This document shows positions 44,772-53,942 of a DNA stretch of 64,000 nucleotides, piece after piece. Source of the DNA: Bacillus_BE sp042263505. Lineage in GTDB: Bacteria; Bacillota; Bacilli; Bacillales; Cytobacillaceae. The stretch spans positions 372,001-436,000 of the forward strand of contig NZ_JBHKFI010000001.1 of the NCBI RefSeq assembly GCF_042263505.1. The letters are read 5' to 3'. Positions within the stretch are counted from its first letter, which is position 1. Each line of letters starts with the position of its first letter. Under the pieces are notes generated by a model. That model was not told where the DNA came from and made no database searches. It saw only the letters and a list, made by a program, of their open reading frames with translations. Both the position numbers and the translations under genes were made by a program.

Positions 44772-46611
44772 GCTTGCGGTAATTGTGGCGGCAGGTTTAG
44801 GAAGTCGATTAGGGGAAAGGACTGCTAATTATCCAAAGGGTTTTCTTGAATTGGATGGCAAGCCGATTATTGAGCACTCGATTGAAAAGCTATTAGAGAG
44901 TGGAATTGAAAAGGTGATTATTGGTACGGGTTATAAGCATGAGCAATATGAAGCATTAGCAAGTAAATTTCCACAAATTACTTGTGTATTTAACCCAATC
45001 TATGAACTCAGCGGGAGTATGCGCACACTTTACTTGTGCAAGAAACAAATAACCGAAGATTTTCTATTACTTGAATCAGATCTAATCTATGAAAAAAAAG
45101 CCATTCAAATGATTTTAAAAAGTGAGGAAAGAAACGTTATTTTAGCAAGTGAATTTACCCATTCTGGGGATGAGGTTTTTATTGAAATGAGTGTCAAAGG
45201 TAAACTCGTTAATTTGTCTAAACATAGAGAAGAATTGGCTTCAACTAATGCGGAATTGATGGGGATTTCGAAAATTTCCCATTCTTCTTTCCGTAAAATG
45301 TGTTCTTTTGCGGAGAAAGAATGGAGCAATCCTTTTAAAATGGATTATGAACGGGCCCTTGTTGGAATCTCAGAAACAGAAGAATTTGAAATTCTTAAGC
45401 TCTCCGATGTGGCTTGGTGCGAGATAGATGATGAATCTCAATGGAATCGTGCGTTTCATGTCATCTATCCAATTATTCAATCAAAGGAAGCACTCCCTGT
45501 ATTCAATATCCCTCGAAACATTCTCTTAAATCCTGGTCCAGCAACAACAACTAATACGGTAAAGTTTGCCCAAGTCGTTGCAGATATCTGTCCGAGAGAG
45601 CAAGAATTTGGAGAATTAATGGAATGGATTTCAAGGGAAATAACCCAATTTGTCGCTTCTACTAATGATTATACAACGATATTATTTGGTGGATCAGGAA
45701 CAGCCGCAGTGGAATCAATCATAAGTTCAGTGATCGCTGATGAAGGAATTCTAATCATCAATAATGGTGCGTATGGCAGGCGAATGTGTGAGATGGCTGA
45801 GGTATATCAATTGCCAAATTTAATTTTTGAAAGTTCAAGTGATTCTCCTATAGACATGGATCGTTTAGAGAAATGTATTCAAAATAACATAAACATCATC
45901 TCTCATCTTGCTGTCGTTCATAATGAAACGACGACGGGTCTTCTCAATCCAATCGAAGAGCTAGGAGAGCTATGTAAAAAGTACAATATCCAATTAATTG
46001 TTGATGCGATGAGTTCCTTCGCAGCGATTCCTATAGATATGGAAAAGATGAATATCAGTTATTTAGCTGCAAGTGCAAATAAGAATTTACAAGGGATGGC
46101 TGGAGTTTCATTTGTTATTTCAAGAAAAATGGATTTAGAAAAGACCAACCATAATCGCCCACGTAATTTATACCTCCACTTATATTCTCAATATCGACAT
46201 TTTAAATTAACAAAGCAAATGCGATTTACCCCACCTGTTCAAACATTATATGCTCTAAAGCAAGCCATTTTAGAAACAAAATGGGAAGGAATTGAAAACC
46301 GATATGCAAGGTATACCGAAATGTGGCAGATCCTGATTGAAGGAATCACCAATCTGGGACTCGAGTATATCGTTGAAAAAAAGAATCATTCCAAAATTAT
46401 TACAGCTATTAAAGAACCAACTGATTCAAATTATGATTTTGAACGGATGCATGAATTTTTCTATGAAAATGGCATTACGATTTACCCGGGAAAATTGGAA
46501 AATCAGAAGACCTTTCGAGTTGCCAATATCGGTCAAGTAAATCGGGGGGATATTGAGCGCTTTGTAATTCTTTTAGAGACATATTTACTTACATTGAAAG
46601 GGAGGGAGTGA
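44764..46611 (+). CDS. Nucleotidyltransferase fused to 2-aminoethylphosphonate-pyruvate transaminase
   Basis: 615 residues in two enzymes. Residues 1-240: sugar-phosphate/phosphonate nucleotidyltransferase with VAAGLGSRLGERT, YPKGFLELDGKPIIEHSIEK and a metal Asp in LLLESDLIYEKKA. Residues about 255-615: AEP transaminase (PhnW-like) beginning ILLNPGPATTTNTVK, with VHNETTTGLLNP, VDAMSSFAAIPID and the PLP Lys at about 440 in SANKNLQGMAG. The transaminase makes AEP from phosphonoacetaldehyde; the fused PntC-type domain should make a nucleotide (probably CMP) ester. Such fusions are known in phosphonolipid and glycan pathways. Confidence 0.93.
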   Translation: MTKLAVIVAAGLGSRLGERTANYPKGFLELDGKPIIEHSIEKLLESGIEKVIIGTGYKHEQYEALASKFPQITCVFNPIYELSGSMRTLYLCKKQITEDFLLLESDLIYEKKAIQMILKSEERNVILASEFTHSGDEVFIEMSVKGKLVNLSKHREELASTNAELMGISKISHSSFRKMCSFAEKEWSNPFKMDYERALVGISETEEFEILKLSDVAWCEIDDESQWNRAFHVIYPIIQSKEALPVFNIPRNILLNPGPATTTNTVKFAQVVADICPREQEFGELMEWISREITQFVASTNDYTTILFGGSGTAAVESIISSVIADEGILIINNGAYGRRMCEMAEVYQLPNLIFESSSDSPIDMDRLEKCIQNNINIISHLAVVHNETTTGLLNPIEELGELCKKYNIQLIVDAMSSFAAIPIDMEKMNISYLAASANKNLQGMAGVSFVISRKMDLEKTNHNRPRNLYLHLYSQYRHFKLTKQMRFTPPVQTLYALKQAILETKWEGIENRYARYTEMWQILIEGITNLGLEYIVEKKNHSKIITAIKEPTDSNYDFERMHEFFYENGITIYPGKLENQKTFRVANIGQVNRGDIERFVILLETYLLTLKGRE

Positions 46612-46617
46612 ATTCAT

Positions 46618-47028
46618 TTGACAAGTTATAAGCACAAACTGGCAGTCGCAACTTTAGTGTGGAATAAACATAAGAAAATTCTTTTAGTAAAAAACCATAT
46701 TCGTGGCTGGGAGTTTCCTGGAGGCTATGTAGAACGGGGGGAATCAATTAAAGAGGCAGCTATCCGAGAAGTAAAAGAAGAAACTGGAATGAATATTAAG
46801 ATTACAGGTATTTATGGAATGGATCAGGATATGAAAGAATCAACTTTGGTTGTTATATTTGCTGGAAAAATTATTAATGGAACATTAGCCGCCTCCCATG
46901 AAAGCCTGGAAGTTGGTTTTTTTACCGTAGATGAGGCAAAAAGAATGATTACCTCTGAACATTTTAAGGAAAGAATGATACGTTGTCTAAGTAAAAATCG
47001 ATCTCCTTTTATTAAAGAAATCAAATAA
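46618..47028 (+). CDS. Nudix hydrolase
   Basis: 136 residues, TTG start after GGGAGG and 6 bp past the transaminase fusion. A complete Nudix box, GGYVERGESIKEAAIREVKEETG (split: GGYVERGESIKEAA and IREVKEETGM), at about residues 35-58. It hydrolyses a nucleoside diphosphate-X compound; as last gene of this operon it could act on the nucleotide-activated phosphonate or remove faulty nucleotides. That link is inference. Confidence 0.9.
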   Translation: MTSYKHKLAVATLVWNKHKKILLVKNHIRGWEFPGGYVERGESIKEAAIREVKEETGMNIKITGIYGMDQDMKESTLVVIFAGKIINGTLAASHESLEVGFFTVDEAKRMITSEHFKERMIRCLSKNRSPFIKEIK

Positions 47029-47036
47029 ATGATCTG

Positions 47037-47067
47037 GAGCCTCATCTATTATGTAATAGGGGGCTTC
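47037..47067 (+). terminator. Hairpin closing the phosphonate operon
   Basis: GAGCCTC(AT)CTATTA pairs imperfectly with TAATAG(GG)GGCTTC around a TG loop; no long T-run follows. Confidence 0.5.
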
Positions 47068-47197
47068 AGAAAAAATTGAGGAGGTAATAAATTTATAAAA
47101 AAGTATGGATTCAATTAAAATAAATTTCGAGAATAGCTCGGCCATCTTCAAGTTCCTCTCTGTCCACTCACAAAAATTAATCTCTTCATTTATTAAT

Positions 47198-48508
47198 TTA
47201 CTCCATTATCCCAAAAAGATTTTTTGTATAAGCATTAAGAAACATTCCTTCCGGATCCAGTTTTTTGCGAACTTCAAGAAAATCATTAAATTTAGGATAA
47301 AGTAATTGTAATTCCTTAAAAGAGAGGTTATGTAGCTTTCCCCAATGGGGTCGTCCCTCATATTTCTTCATGATCTCTTCCATATCACGAAAATAGTCAT
47401 GATAAGGCATTCCTTTATACATATGGAATGCGATATAGGCGGAATCACGTTGATAGGAGGGACTAAGCCAAATATCGTCCTCTTTCACTGTCCGGCATTC
47501 AATTGGAAAATGAACATGATATCCCTTTTGTTCCATGTATGCACGAACTTCCTCCAAAGCAATTTTTAATGAAAAAAGTGGAATACAGTACTCCATTTCT
47601 CTGAAACGAACAAGTCTAGGCGTTGCAAATAGTCGGTAACTGTAAGAGGTGATGGAGGCTGTTCCAACGCCCCATGCAGATAAGCGGCTAATGTAACGAC
47701 TGCTTTTTGGAAACCATTTACATATCTTTGAGAGAAGTAAAAAGAAGTAGTTTTCGAGAATAAGATTTTTAAGCTGTTGCTTTTTTAAACCCTGTGGTCT
47801 TTGATTAGTCTCATTCATCTTTTTGACTTGCACAGTATTGGAATAGGGAAAGAGATAAAATTCAAAATGACGATTATTGAGAATATAGGCATCTAATTTT
47901 TGAATGAGCTGATCATAATTAACTTTCTTACATTGATAGATATAGATGGGGGCTTCGATGATTTTTAATGTTACTTTGACGATAATTCCAAGGCAACCTA
48001 ACGAAACGAGACTTGCCTGAAAAAAATGTGGCTGTTTATAAGCAGAAAGAGTTAAACATTCTCCATTTGCAGTTAAAAGGGTTAATTCAATTACTTGTGT
48101 TGAGAGATTTCCAAATTGTAAACCGGTTCCGTGTGTTCCTGTTGAAAGAGCCCCAGCAATGCTTTGAACGTTGATGTCCCCAAGATTTTCTTGTGAATAT
48201 CCTCTTTTTCCAAGCTCTTTTCCAATCGTATATAATCTTGTTCCTCCAAGAACAGTAACGGTAGATTTCTCTTTGTTAAGAGATTCGATGCCGCTTAAAG
48301 AATCTAGTGAAATGATCCACTCGTTTGTTTTTAGTAAGCTGGTAAAAGAATGCCCTGCACCAGCAACACGTATCGTTTTCTTATATTCTTTGGCTTCCTT
48401 GACAATGGTAGAAAGTTCTTCAAGCGATGTAGGGTAGAATATTTGATCGGGCTTATTCTCAACTGTATGCGACCAGTTTCTCCAACGCTGACCTTTTAGT
48501 GTCCTCAT
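47198..48508 (-). CDS. FAD-linked aldonolactone/alditol oxidase-like protein
   Basis: 436 residues of the VAO family. FAD-binding domain with RVAGAGHSFTSLL, in which H53 is the usual covalent FAD attachment site, INVQSIAGALSTGTHGTG, and a C-terminal ALO domain with RPHWGKLHNLS and LDPEGMFLNAYT. It oxidises a sugar lactone or alditol with O2. ATG 48508 has GAAGGAGG 8 bases upstream and overlaps the stop of the preceding gene (ATGA), so both are one unit. Substrate unknown. Confidence 0.87.
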   Translation of the reverse strand: MRTLKGQRWRNWSHTVENKPDQIFYPTSLEELSTIVKEAKEYKKTIRVAGAGHSFTSLLKTNEWIISLDSLSGIESLNKEKSTVTVLGGTRLYTIGKELGKRGYSQENLGDINVQSIAGALSTGTHGTGLQFGNLSTQVIELTLLTANGECLTLSAYKQPHFFQASLVSLGCLGIIVKVTLKIIEAPIYIYQCKKVNYDQLIQKLDAYILNNRHFEFYLFPYSNTVQVKKMNETNQRPQGLKKQQLKNLILENYFFLLLSKICKWFPKSSRYISRLSAWGVGTASITSYSYRLFATPRLVRFREMEYCIPLFSLKIALEEVRAYMEQKGYHVHFPIECRTVKEDDIWLSPSYQRDSAYIAFHMYKGMPYHDYFRDMEEIMKKYEGRPHWGKLHNLSFKELQLLYPKFNDFLEVRKKLDPEGMFLNAYTKNLFGIME

Positions 48509-49680
48509 AAAAAGCATCCTCCTTCACCACGATAGGTAGGGTAACTTTGAACGATTTGTCCATCAGAAAAACAGATTATTTCATTGAAGCGTTCGCAAAT
48601 CTCCCCCGCTTTTGCAGCCCGAAAAATGATGGCATCCCCAATTTCTAATGAAGGTTGATTTTCATAGTAAACGGGAGTTTGTACTTCTCCTGCTGCTTCT
48701 AGGGGCAAGAGCTTACCTCCCATGGGATAAATCGGTTGGGGAACTTTATCTTGCCCAGGTGGTCCTGAAGCAATATATCCTCCGCCAAGACAGGTGAAAA
48801 TAGTGGCGGTAGGTTTTCTGACAATCGGAAGAGCAAAAAATAGGGAAGGCTTGTACTGAAAATCAGAATAATAATCAAATAGCAAAGGAGAATAAAAACC
48901 CGAGCCGACGGTAATTTCTGTTACCACTTCCTCTGTAGAGGTGGTAAGGATACTACCGGTTCCCCCGCCATTGACTAAAGTGAGCTCAAATTCTTCATTT
49001 TTAATTGTCTCTACGAAGTTTTGCCTTCGAAAGACGATTTCATTTAGCGATCGGTTCTTTAAAAAAGTGATTATTTTATTTTTTATATGAGCTCCAGGTA
49101 CATTGTCTCCAACACCGGCAATTTGCGCCTCATAACCCATAAATCCAACGATAGTGAGATGATCCGTTTCTTTAATTTTTTCTAGCAAAGGTAATAGCTG
49201 CTGTTCTTGATGAATGGGGGATCTACGAACACCGAAATGAAAGCCACTAAATCTTGAGCTCATGTCCCCATCTATGCATAAATAGAATAGACCATCTACT
49301 TCCTTTGCAAGCTGCTCCAGATAGATAAGATGTTCAAGTGAATCAATCATACAGATGAATTGCTTTCCGGAAAGATTCCTTCTTGCCATTTGCCTCAATG
49401 CGTCATTATCCCAGCAAGGGTAGCCGAGCAATATATCATCAAACCCTTTTTCCTCTAGAAAGAGTGCTTCCTTTGGGCTAAAGCACATAAGCCCTTGAAA
49501 AGTAGAACTGGATTGGAGAATTCTTCGGAGAACAGGGACAGAACGAATGGATTTTGTTGCAATTCTAATGGTTTTTCCCTGTGCTTTTGCAGCTATGGTA
49601 CGACAGTTTTCATCAAAGACTTTTATATCCAATAGTAAGGCAGGAAGGGGGATGTCTCTCAATGCCTTATGAATCAACAC
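48505..49680 (-). CDS. Fold-III PLP enzyme, amino acid deaminase/aldolase (alanine racemase-like)
   Basis: 391 residues, GTG start after GAGGTG. Alanine racemase N-terminal barrel with the PLP Lys at about 43 in RIATKSIRSVPVL, GLMCFSPKEALFLEE, and LVNGGGTGSI for the phosphate; the C-terminal D-serine dehydratase-like domain (CLGGGYIASGPPGQDKVP). The family includes D-threonine aldolase and D-serine dehydratase. It is coupled to the FAD oxidase gene, so the two probably process one substrate, perhaps a D-hydroxy-amino acid or sugar acid. The exact reaction is not known. Confidence 0.85.
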   Translation of the reverse strand: MLIHKALRDIPLPALLLDIKVFDENCRTIAAKAQGKTIRIATKSIRSVPVLRRILQSSSTFQGLMCFSPKEALFLEEKGFDDILLGYPCWDNDALRQMARRNLSGKQFICMIDSLEHLIYLEQLAKEVDGLFYLCIDGDMSSRFSGFHFGVRRSPIHQEQQLLPLLEKIKETDHLTIVGFMGYEAQIAGVGDNVPGAHIKNKIITFLKNRSLNEIVFRRQNFVETIKNEEFELTLVNGGGTGSILTTSTEEVVTEITVGSGFYSPLLFDYYSDFQYKPSLFFALPIVRKPTATIFTCLGGGYIASGPPGQDKVPQPIYPMGGKLLPLEAAGEVQTPVYYENQPSLEIGDAIIFRAAKAGEICERFNEIICFSDGQIVQSYPTYRGEGGCFL

Positions 49681-49919
49681 AATAGCACCTCATTTCAAAA
49701 TACTTCTTCATTTTATATATATTCCTTCTTTGTTGAGGTGATGAGGAAAAAGGAAAAAAAATCTTCATTTGAATTAGGAGGTACACTGAAATATTGTTAA
49801 TCGGAATAAACAGAAGATTTGATCCATATATTTTTTAAAGGATTTAGATCGTTATCTTGTGAATATTGGAAATAAATATTTTGCTAGCTCCTCATAACCT
49901 GAAAACGGGGTGATGTAGT

Positions 49920-52241
49920 TTGCGTATCATCGGCAAAAGTGAATTCCGAAAGGATGCAGCTGATAAAATTTCTGGGAGAGCCAAGTATACAGCAGATGAG
50001 CAGGGTTGCATGCTACATGCTCAAATGCTAATTAGTCCCTATGGTCATGCGCGAATAAAATCAATCAATTTGACCTTTGCCAAAAAAGTACATGGAGTTC
50101 GGGCAATTATTACTGGACAAGAATCAATACCACTAACAGGGGAAGAAATAAGAGACCGTCCTCCCATAGCGACGGAAAAAGTACGCTACCATGGCGAAGT
50201 GGTGGCATTGGTGGTCGCTGATCAACCATATTTAGCAAGGAGAGCCGCTGATTTAATACAAGTTGAATATGAACCTCTACCTGTAGTTAATTCCCCAACG
50301 GAAGCAATAAGAAGTGATGCTCCTCTCATTCATGAGAATCTCGCAAGTTATCAAAAAATTGAAGGTGTCTTTCCAGAGCCAAATACAAACATTGCCAATC
50401 GGACAAAAATAAGAAAAGGAGATATAGAGAAAGGGTGGGCTGAAAGTGAAGTTGTTGTAGAAGCCAAGTTTTCTTTTAATCCGTCCAGTCATGCCGCCAT
50501 GGAAACAAGAGCAGCAATCGCTGAAATCAAGCCTGATGGCATGGTTCATATTACGACATCTTCACAAGCTCCTTTTATGGTGAAAAAGTTAATGAGCCAA
50601 TACTTTAATATTGATTCGGGAAAAATAGTGGCTCATACCCCATTTGTTGGTGGGGGATATGGGGGAAAGGCATCCGTTCAATGGGAGATTCTTGCATATC
50701 TAGCTTCAAAAGCAGTCGGGGGAAGGCCGGTCAAGCTCGTTTATTCTCGAGAAGAGGATATTCTTACGGCACCATGTCATATCGGTTTGGACGCAACTAT
50801 TAAACTGGGTTGCACAAAAGACGGGATATTGAAGGCAACAGAAATACTATATTTATTTGACGGTGGAGCTTATTCTGATAAAGCAACAGATGTAAATCGG
50901 GCTGGAGCAGTTGATTGTACAGGACCATATAATATTGAACATATTTGGTGCGATTCATTATGTGTGTATACGAATCATCCGTATGCCTCGCCATATAGAG
51001 GGTTTGGGCATTCGGAGGTTTTATTTGTGTTTGAACGGACAATGGATATGCTTGCGCAAAAACTAAGGATGGATCCGCTAGAATTCAGAGAGAAAAACGC
51101 CATTCAGCCAGGAGATACAACTCCTACCCAGACTCTTCTCAATAAAAGCAATGTGGGAAATGTAAAAGAATGCATTCGGATTCTTAGAAGAGCTATGAAT
51201 TGGGAAGGAGGGCAAATTAGGGAAGTCGATGATCGACGCATCATTGTAAAAGGAGTCAGTTGTTTTTGGAAAACCTCAACCATTGATTCTGATGCGAGTT
51301 CTGGTGTAATTCTTACCTTTAATCCAGATGGAACCGTTAATTTGATGTCTGGAGTGATTGAAATCGGAACGGGTACGAAAACGGTACTTGCTCAGATCTT
51401 GGCTGAGCGGATGAAAATGAAAATGAAGGATATCCATGTTCGAATGAAGGTCGATACCCAAACTACACCAGACCATTGGAAAACGGTTGCAAGCAGAGGA
51501 ACGTTTATGGCAGGGAGAGCGGTACTTGCAGCAGCTGATGATGCGATTCGTCAATTGAAGCAAATTGCATCGATTGTATTGCGTTGTACTCCTGATGATT
51601 TAGATATTGGGGATGGGAGAGTTTTTTTAATTGATGAACCATATACAGGGATTCCCATAAAAGATATTGCCTACGGATATAAATACTCAAATGGAAATGC
51701 TATCGGTGGTCAAATTATCGGGAGAGGCCATTATATTCTGAGACATATTACGAATATGAATCCTGAAACAGGAGAGGGAAAACCAGGTCCTGAATGGTCA
51801 GTCGGTGCCCAAGGATTGGAAATTGAATTTGATAAAAGGAATTTTACCTACAAGGTGCTTAGAGCGATTACGGTAGCGGACATTGGCACAGTTTTAAATG
51901 AAAAGATGGCAAGAGGCCAAGTAATGGGTGCCATGAGTATGGGGCTAGCATTTGCTGGTAGAGAAACATTTCAATTTGATCAATACGGGAGAAATTTGAA
52001 CTCTCAGCTCAGAACCTACCGTCCGCTTCATTATGGAGAAAACCCTGAATATGTCGTTCACTTTGTTGAGACGCCACAGCTTGATGCTCCTTATGGTGCA
52101 CGTGGGGCAGGAGAGCATGGATTGATGGGGATTCCTGCTGCCTTAGCTAATGGATTATCTCTTGCTACTGGAGTTGAATTAAATCAATTGCCACTTATTC
52201 CTGAACTTATTTGGAAGAGAACAGAGGAGGAGCAGCAGTGA
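49920..52241 (+). CDS. Molybdenum hydroxylase large (molybdopterin) subunit
   Basis: 773 residues, TTG start after GGGGTG. Xanthine/aldehyde dehydrogenase family: DKISGRAKYTADEQ at the N-terminus, FVGGGYGGKASVQWE (near 243), SPYRGFGHSEVL, and the C-terminal catalytic Glu in YGARGAGEHGLMG (about 731). It hydroxylates an aldehyde or N-heterocycle using the molybdenum cofactor. The genes for the FAD and 2Fe-2S subunits follow with overlaps (GTGA, then 8 bp). Active-site residues do not let me name the substrate, and no pucR- or maturation-type gene is next to it. Confidence 0.92.
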   Translation: MRIIGKSEFRKDAADKISGRAKYTADEQGCMLHAQMLISPYGHARIKSINLTFAKKVHGVRAIITGQESIPLTGEEIRDRPPIATEKVRYHGEVVALVVADQPYLARRAADLIQVEYEPLPVVNSPTEAIRSDAPLIHENLASYQKIEGVFPEPNTNIANRTKIRKGDIEKGWAESEVVVEAKFSFNPSSHAAMETRAAIAEIKPDGMVHITTSSQAPFMVKKLMSQYFNIDSGKIVAHTPFVGGGYGGKASVQWEILAYLASKAVGGRPVKLVYSREEDILTAPCHIGLDATIKLGCTKDGILKATEILYLFDGGAYSDKATDVNRAGAVDCTGPYNIEHIWCDSLCVYTNHPYASPYRGFGHSEVLFVFERTMDMLAQKLRMDPLEFREKNAIQPGDTTPTQTLLNKSNVGNVKECIRILRRAMNWEGGQIREVDDRRIIVKGVSCFWKTSTIDSDASSGVILTFNPDGTVNLMSGVIEIGTGTKTVLAQILAERMKMKMKDIHVRMKVDTQTTPDHWKTVASRGTFMAGRAVLAAADDAIRQLKQIASIVLRCTPDDLDIGDGRVFLIDEPYTGIPIKDIAYGYKYSNGNAIGGQIIGRGHYILRHITNMNPETGEGKPGPEWSVGAQGLEIEFDKRNFTYKVLRAITVADIGTVLNEKMARGQVMGAMSMGLAFAGRETFQFDQYGRNLNSQLRTYRPLHYGENPEYVVHFVETPQLDAPYGARGAGEHGLMGIPAALANGLSLATGVELNQLPLIPELIWKRTEEEQQ

Positions 52242-53080
52242 TTCCTTTCGATTTTAATTATTATTGTCCAACAACGTTTAGTGAAGCGGTGGAATTATAT
52301 CTCATTCTTGATAAGCAACAAAAAAATCCAGTTTATTATTCTGGAGGGACAGAAATTATTACTTTAGGAAGGCTAAACCTTCTTCAGACAGGCGCTGTCG
52401 TTGATATTAAATATATTCCTGAAAGCACAGAGATGTATGAACAAGATGGGAGAATTGTTCTTGGGTCTGGGCTAACCTTATCAGAAGTAGCGGATGCAAA
52501 TATCTTCCCGTTACTAACTAAGACATCTAGTGAAGTCGCTGATCGAACAACAAGAAATAAAATAACATTAGGTGGGAATATTTGTGGAAATATCTACTAT
52601 CGAGAGGCTGTTTTACCTTATTTATTAACGGATAGTCAGGCAATAATAGCTGGGCCGAATGGATTGAAACAAGTTCCGTTCCATCAAATTTTTAAGCAAA
52701 CTCTTCGATTAGAAAAAGGAGAATTTCTAATTCAACTTGTTACCCCGATAATTGATTCTCAATTACCATTTATTAGTATAAAAAGAAGACGTCAATGGGA
52801 TACCGGTTATCCGCTTGTTACAATGGCTGCAATTAAAAAAGAGGAAGAAATGAGAGTAGCATTTAGCGGCTTATCCCCCTTTCCATATCGAGCATATAGA
52901 ATTGAAAAGGAACTAAATCAAGAACAATATCCGATGGAAACGAGAATAGAGAATGCTATTCAGTTTTTAGAACAGCCAATCCTTAATGATGAACAAGGAT
53001 CTCGTGAATATCGCATTTTTGTAGTTCGAAACTTGCTTCAAGATATGATGCTTACATGGAAAGGAGAGGGCAATGGATAA
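52238..53080 (+). CDS. Molybdenum hydroxylase FAD-binding (medium) subunit
   Basis: 280 residues, GTG start overlapping the previous stop, preceded by GAGGAGG. FAD-binding domain of the CO dehydrogenase/xanthine dehydrogenase M type: YYSGGTEII, AVVDIKYIPE, TTRNKITLGGNICGNI and a C-terminal CO_deh_flav_C part (SIKRRRQWDTGYPLV). It passes electrons from the iron-sulfur subunit to NAD or another acceptor. Confidence 0.92.
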   Translation: MIPFDFNYYCPTTFSEAVELYLILDKQQKNPVYYSGGTEIITLGRLNLLQTGAVVDIKYIPESTEMYEQDGRIVLGSGLTLSEVADANIFPLLTKTSSEVADRTTRNKITLGGNICGNIYYREAVLPYLLTDSQAIIAGPNGLKQVPFHQIFKQTLRLEKGEFLIQLVTPIIDSQLPFISIKRRRQWDTGYPLVTMAAIKKEEEMRVAFSGLSPFPYRAYRIEKELNQEQYPMETRIENAIQFLEQPILNDEQGSREYRIFVVRNLLQDMMLTWKGEGNG

Positions 53081-53543
53081 TCAAAAAGCTTCATTTATGA
53101 ACGGTGAGTTCGATATTAATGGGGAAAAAATTCATCTTACGTTTCGTCCATCTGATATTTTGCTAGATATTCTTAGAAACAAAGTGGGATTAACTGGTGC
53201 CAAACCGGGATGTCTTAACGGAGATTGTGGAGCATGTACGATCGAAGCTGATGGCATCCCATTGAAATCATGTTTGATTTTGGCTATTGAGGCAATAAAC
53301 AAAAAGATTATTACGATTGAAGGTTTAGGGGGGACCCCTATTCAGCATGCTTTTGTAGAGAAATTTGCATTCCAATGTGGGTATTGTACACCGGGCTTTA
53401 TCGTGAATTGTCAAACTTTAATTCAGAATCATCCCAATGCTTCAGATGAAATGATTAAAGAATGGCTTGAGTCCAATATTTGCCGCTGTACGAGTTATCA
53501 GGAAATCGAAGAGGCTGTTAAATCAGTATTAAAGAAAAAATAA
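53073..53543 (+). CDS. Molybdenum hydroxylase 2Fe-2S (small) subunit
   Basis: 156 residues. N-terminal plant-type ferredoxin cluster: GCLNGDCGACTIEADG with a later Cys in KSCLIL; C-terminal cluster: FQCGYCTPGFIVN and SNICRCTSYQEI. It carries electrons from molybdenum to FAD. The start overlaps the FAD-subunit gene by 8 bp. All eight cluster cysteines are present. Confidence 0.95.
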   Translation: MDNQKASFMNGEFDINGEKIHLTFRPSDILLDILRNKVGLTGAKPGCLNGDCGACTIEADGIPLKSCLILAIEAINKKIITIEGLGGTPIQHAFVEKFAFQCGYCTPGFIVNCQTLIQNHPNASDEMIKEWLESNICRCTSYQEIEEAVKSVLKKK

Positions 53544-53700
53544 AAGAACGAATCGATAGAATCGTGGATATCTTTAAAATTAAAAGAGAAGAAGCTTCAT
53601 ATTTAGTTTTTTATAAATACCTTGGCCTTACCGATAAAATTTTATAAATGCTATGGAGCAATCAATCTGAGCCAAGAGGAATTTGTGAAAAGGAAGGAGA

Positions 53701-53739
53701 CCATCCTTGTAGAAAAGCGATGCTTGGATGGCTTTTTTT
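53701..53739 (+). terminator. Terminator after the molybdenum hydroxylase operon
   Basis: CCATCC (53701-53706) with GGATGG (53726-53731), then CTTTTTTT. Confidence 0.7.
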
Positions 53740-53836
53740 GTGGGTGGAGAACCTGAATAACTAGTTCTTTTGTATTTTTTTCACAAAAAGTCTTTTATTT
53801 TCTGAAAATTTAATTTAAAATAAAAAGCAGAAAACA

Positions 53837-53852
53837 TACCAACTGGTCGGTA
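53837..53852. promoter_or_regulatory. TetR-type operator candidate before the FabG/MaoC operon
   Basis: TACCAACTGGTCGGTA is a near-palindrome (12 of 16 positions symmetric). Its complement contains ACCGACCAGT, the same ten bases as the operator at 10611-10622 in front of yngJ. Confidence 0.5.
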
Positions 53853-53942
53853 GGCGGTAGGGGTGATTTCCAGTAAGATAATGAAAATAATAAACTAATA
53901 AAATAATGTAATCGTAGAAAAGGAAAAGAGGGGAAATGGGAG

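Larger units (their letters stand above)
53544..53942. other. 399-bp gap with a terminator, an operator-like palindrome and a short open frame
   Basis: After the molybdenum hydroxylase operon a coding-like open stretch runs to 53647 (possible GTG start at 53564, 27 residues, REEASYLVFYKYLGLTDKIL at the end), with no ribosome site; it may be a remnant. A terminator lies at 53701-53739. A TetR-like palindrome is at 53837-53852, 91 bp before the FabG-like gene. Confidence 0.5.

Noticed and set aside
38081..47028. Phosphonate degradation rather than synthesis
   Set aside because: AEP transaminase also occurs in degradation, but the presence of PEP mutase with EDK-x5-NS and phosphonopyruvate decarboxylase, and the absence of phosphonatase and C-P lyase genes, point to synthesis.
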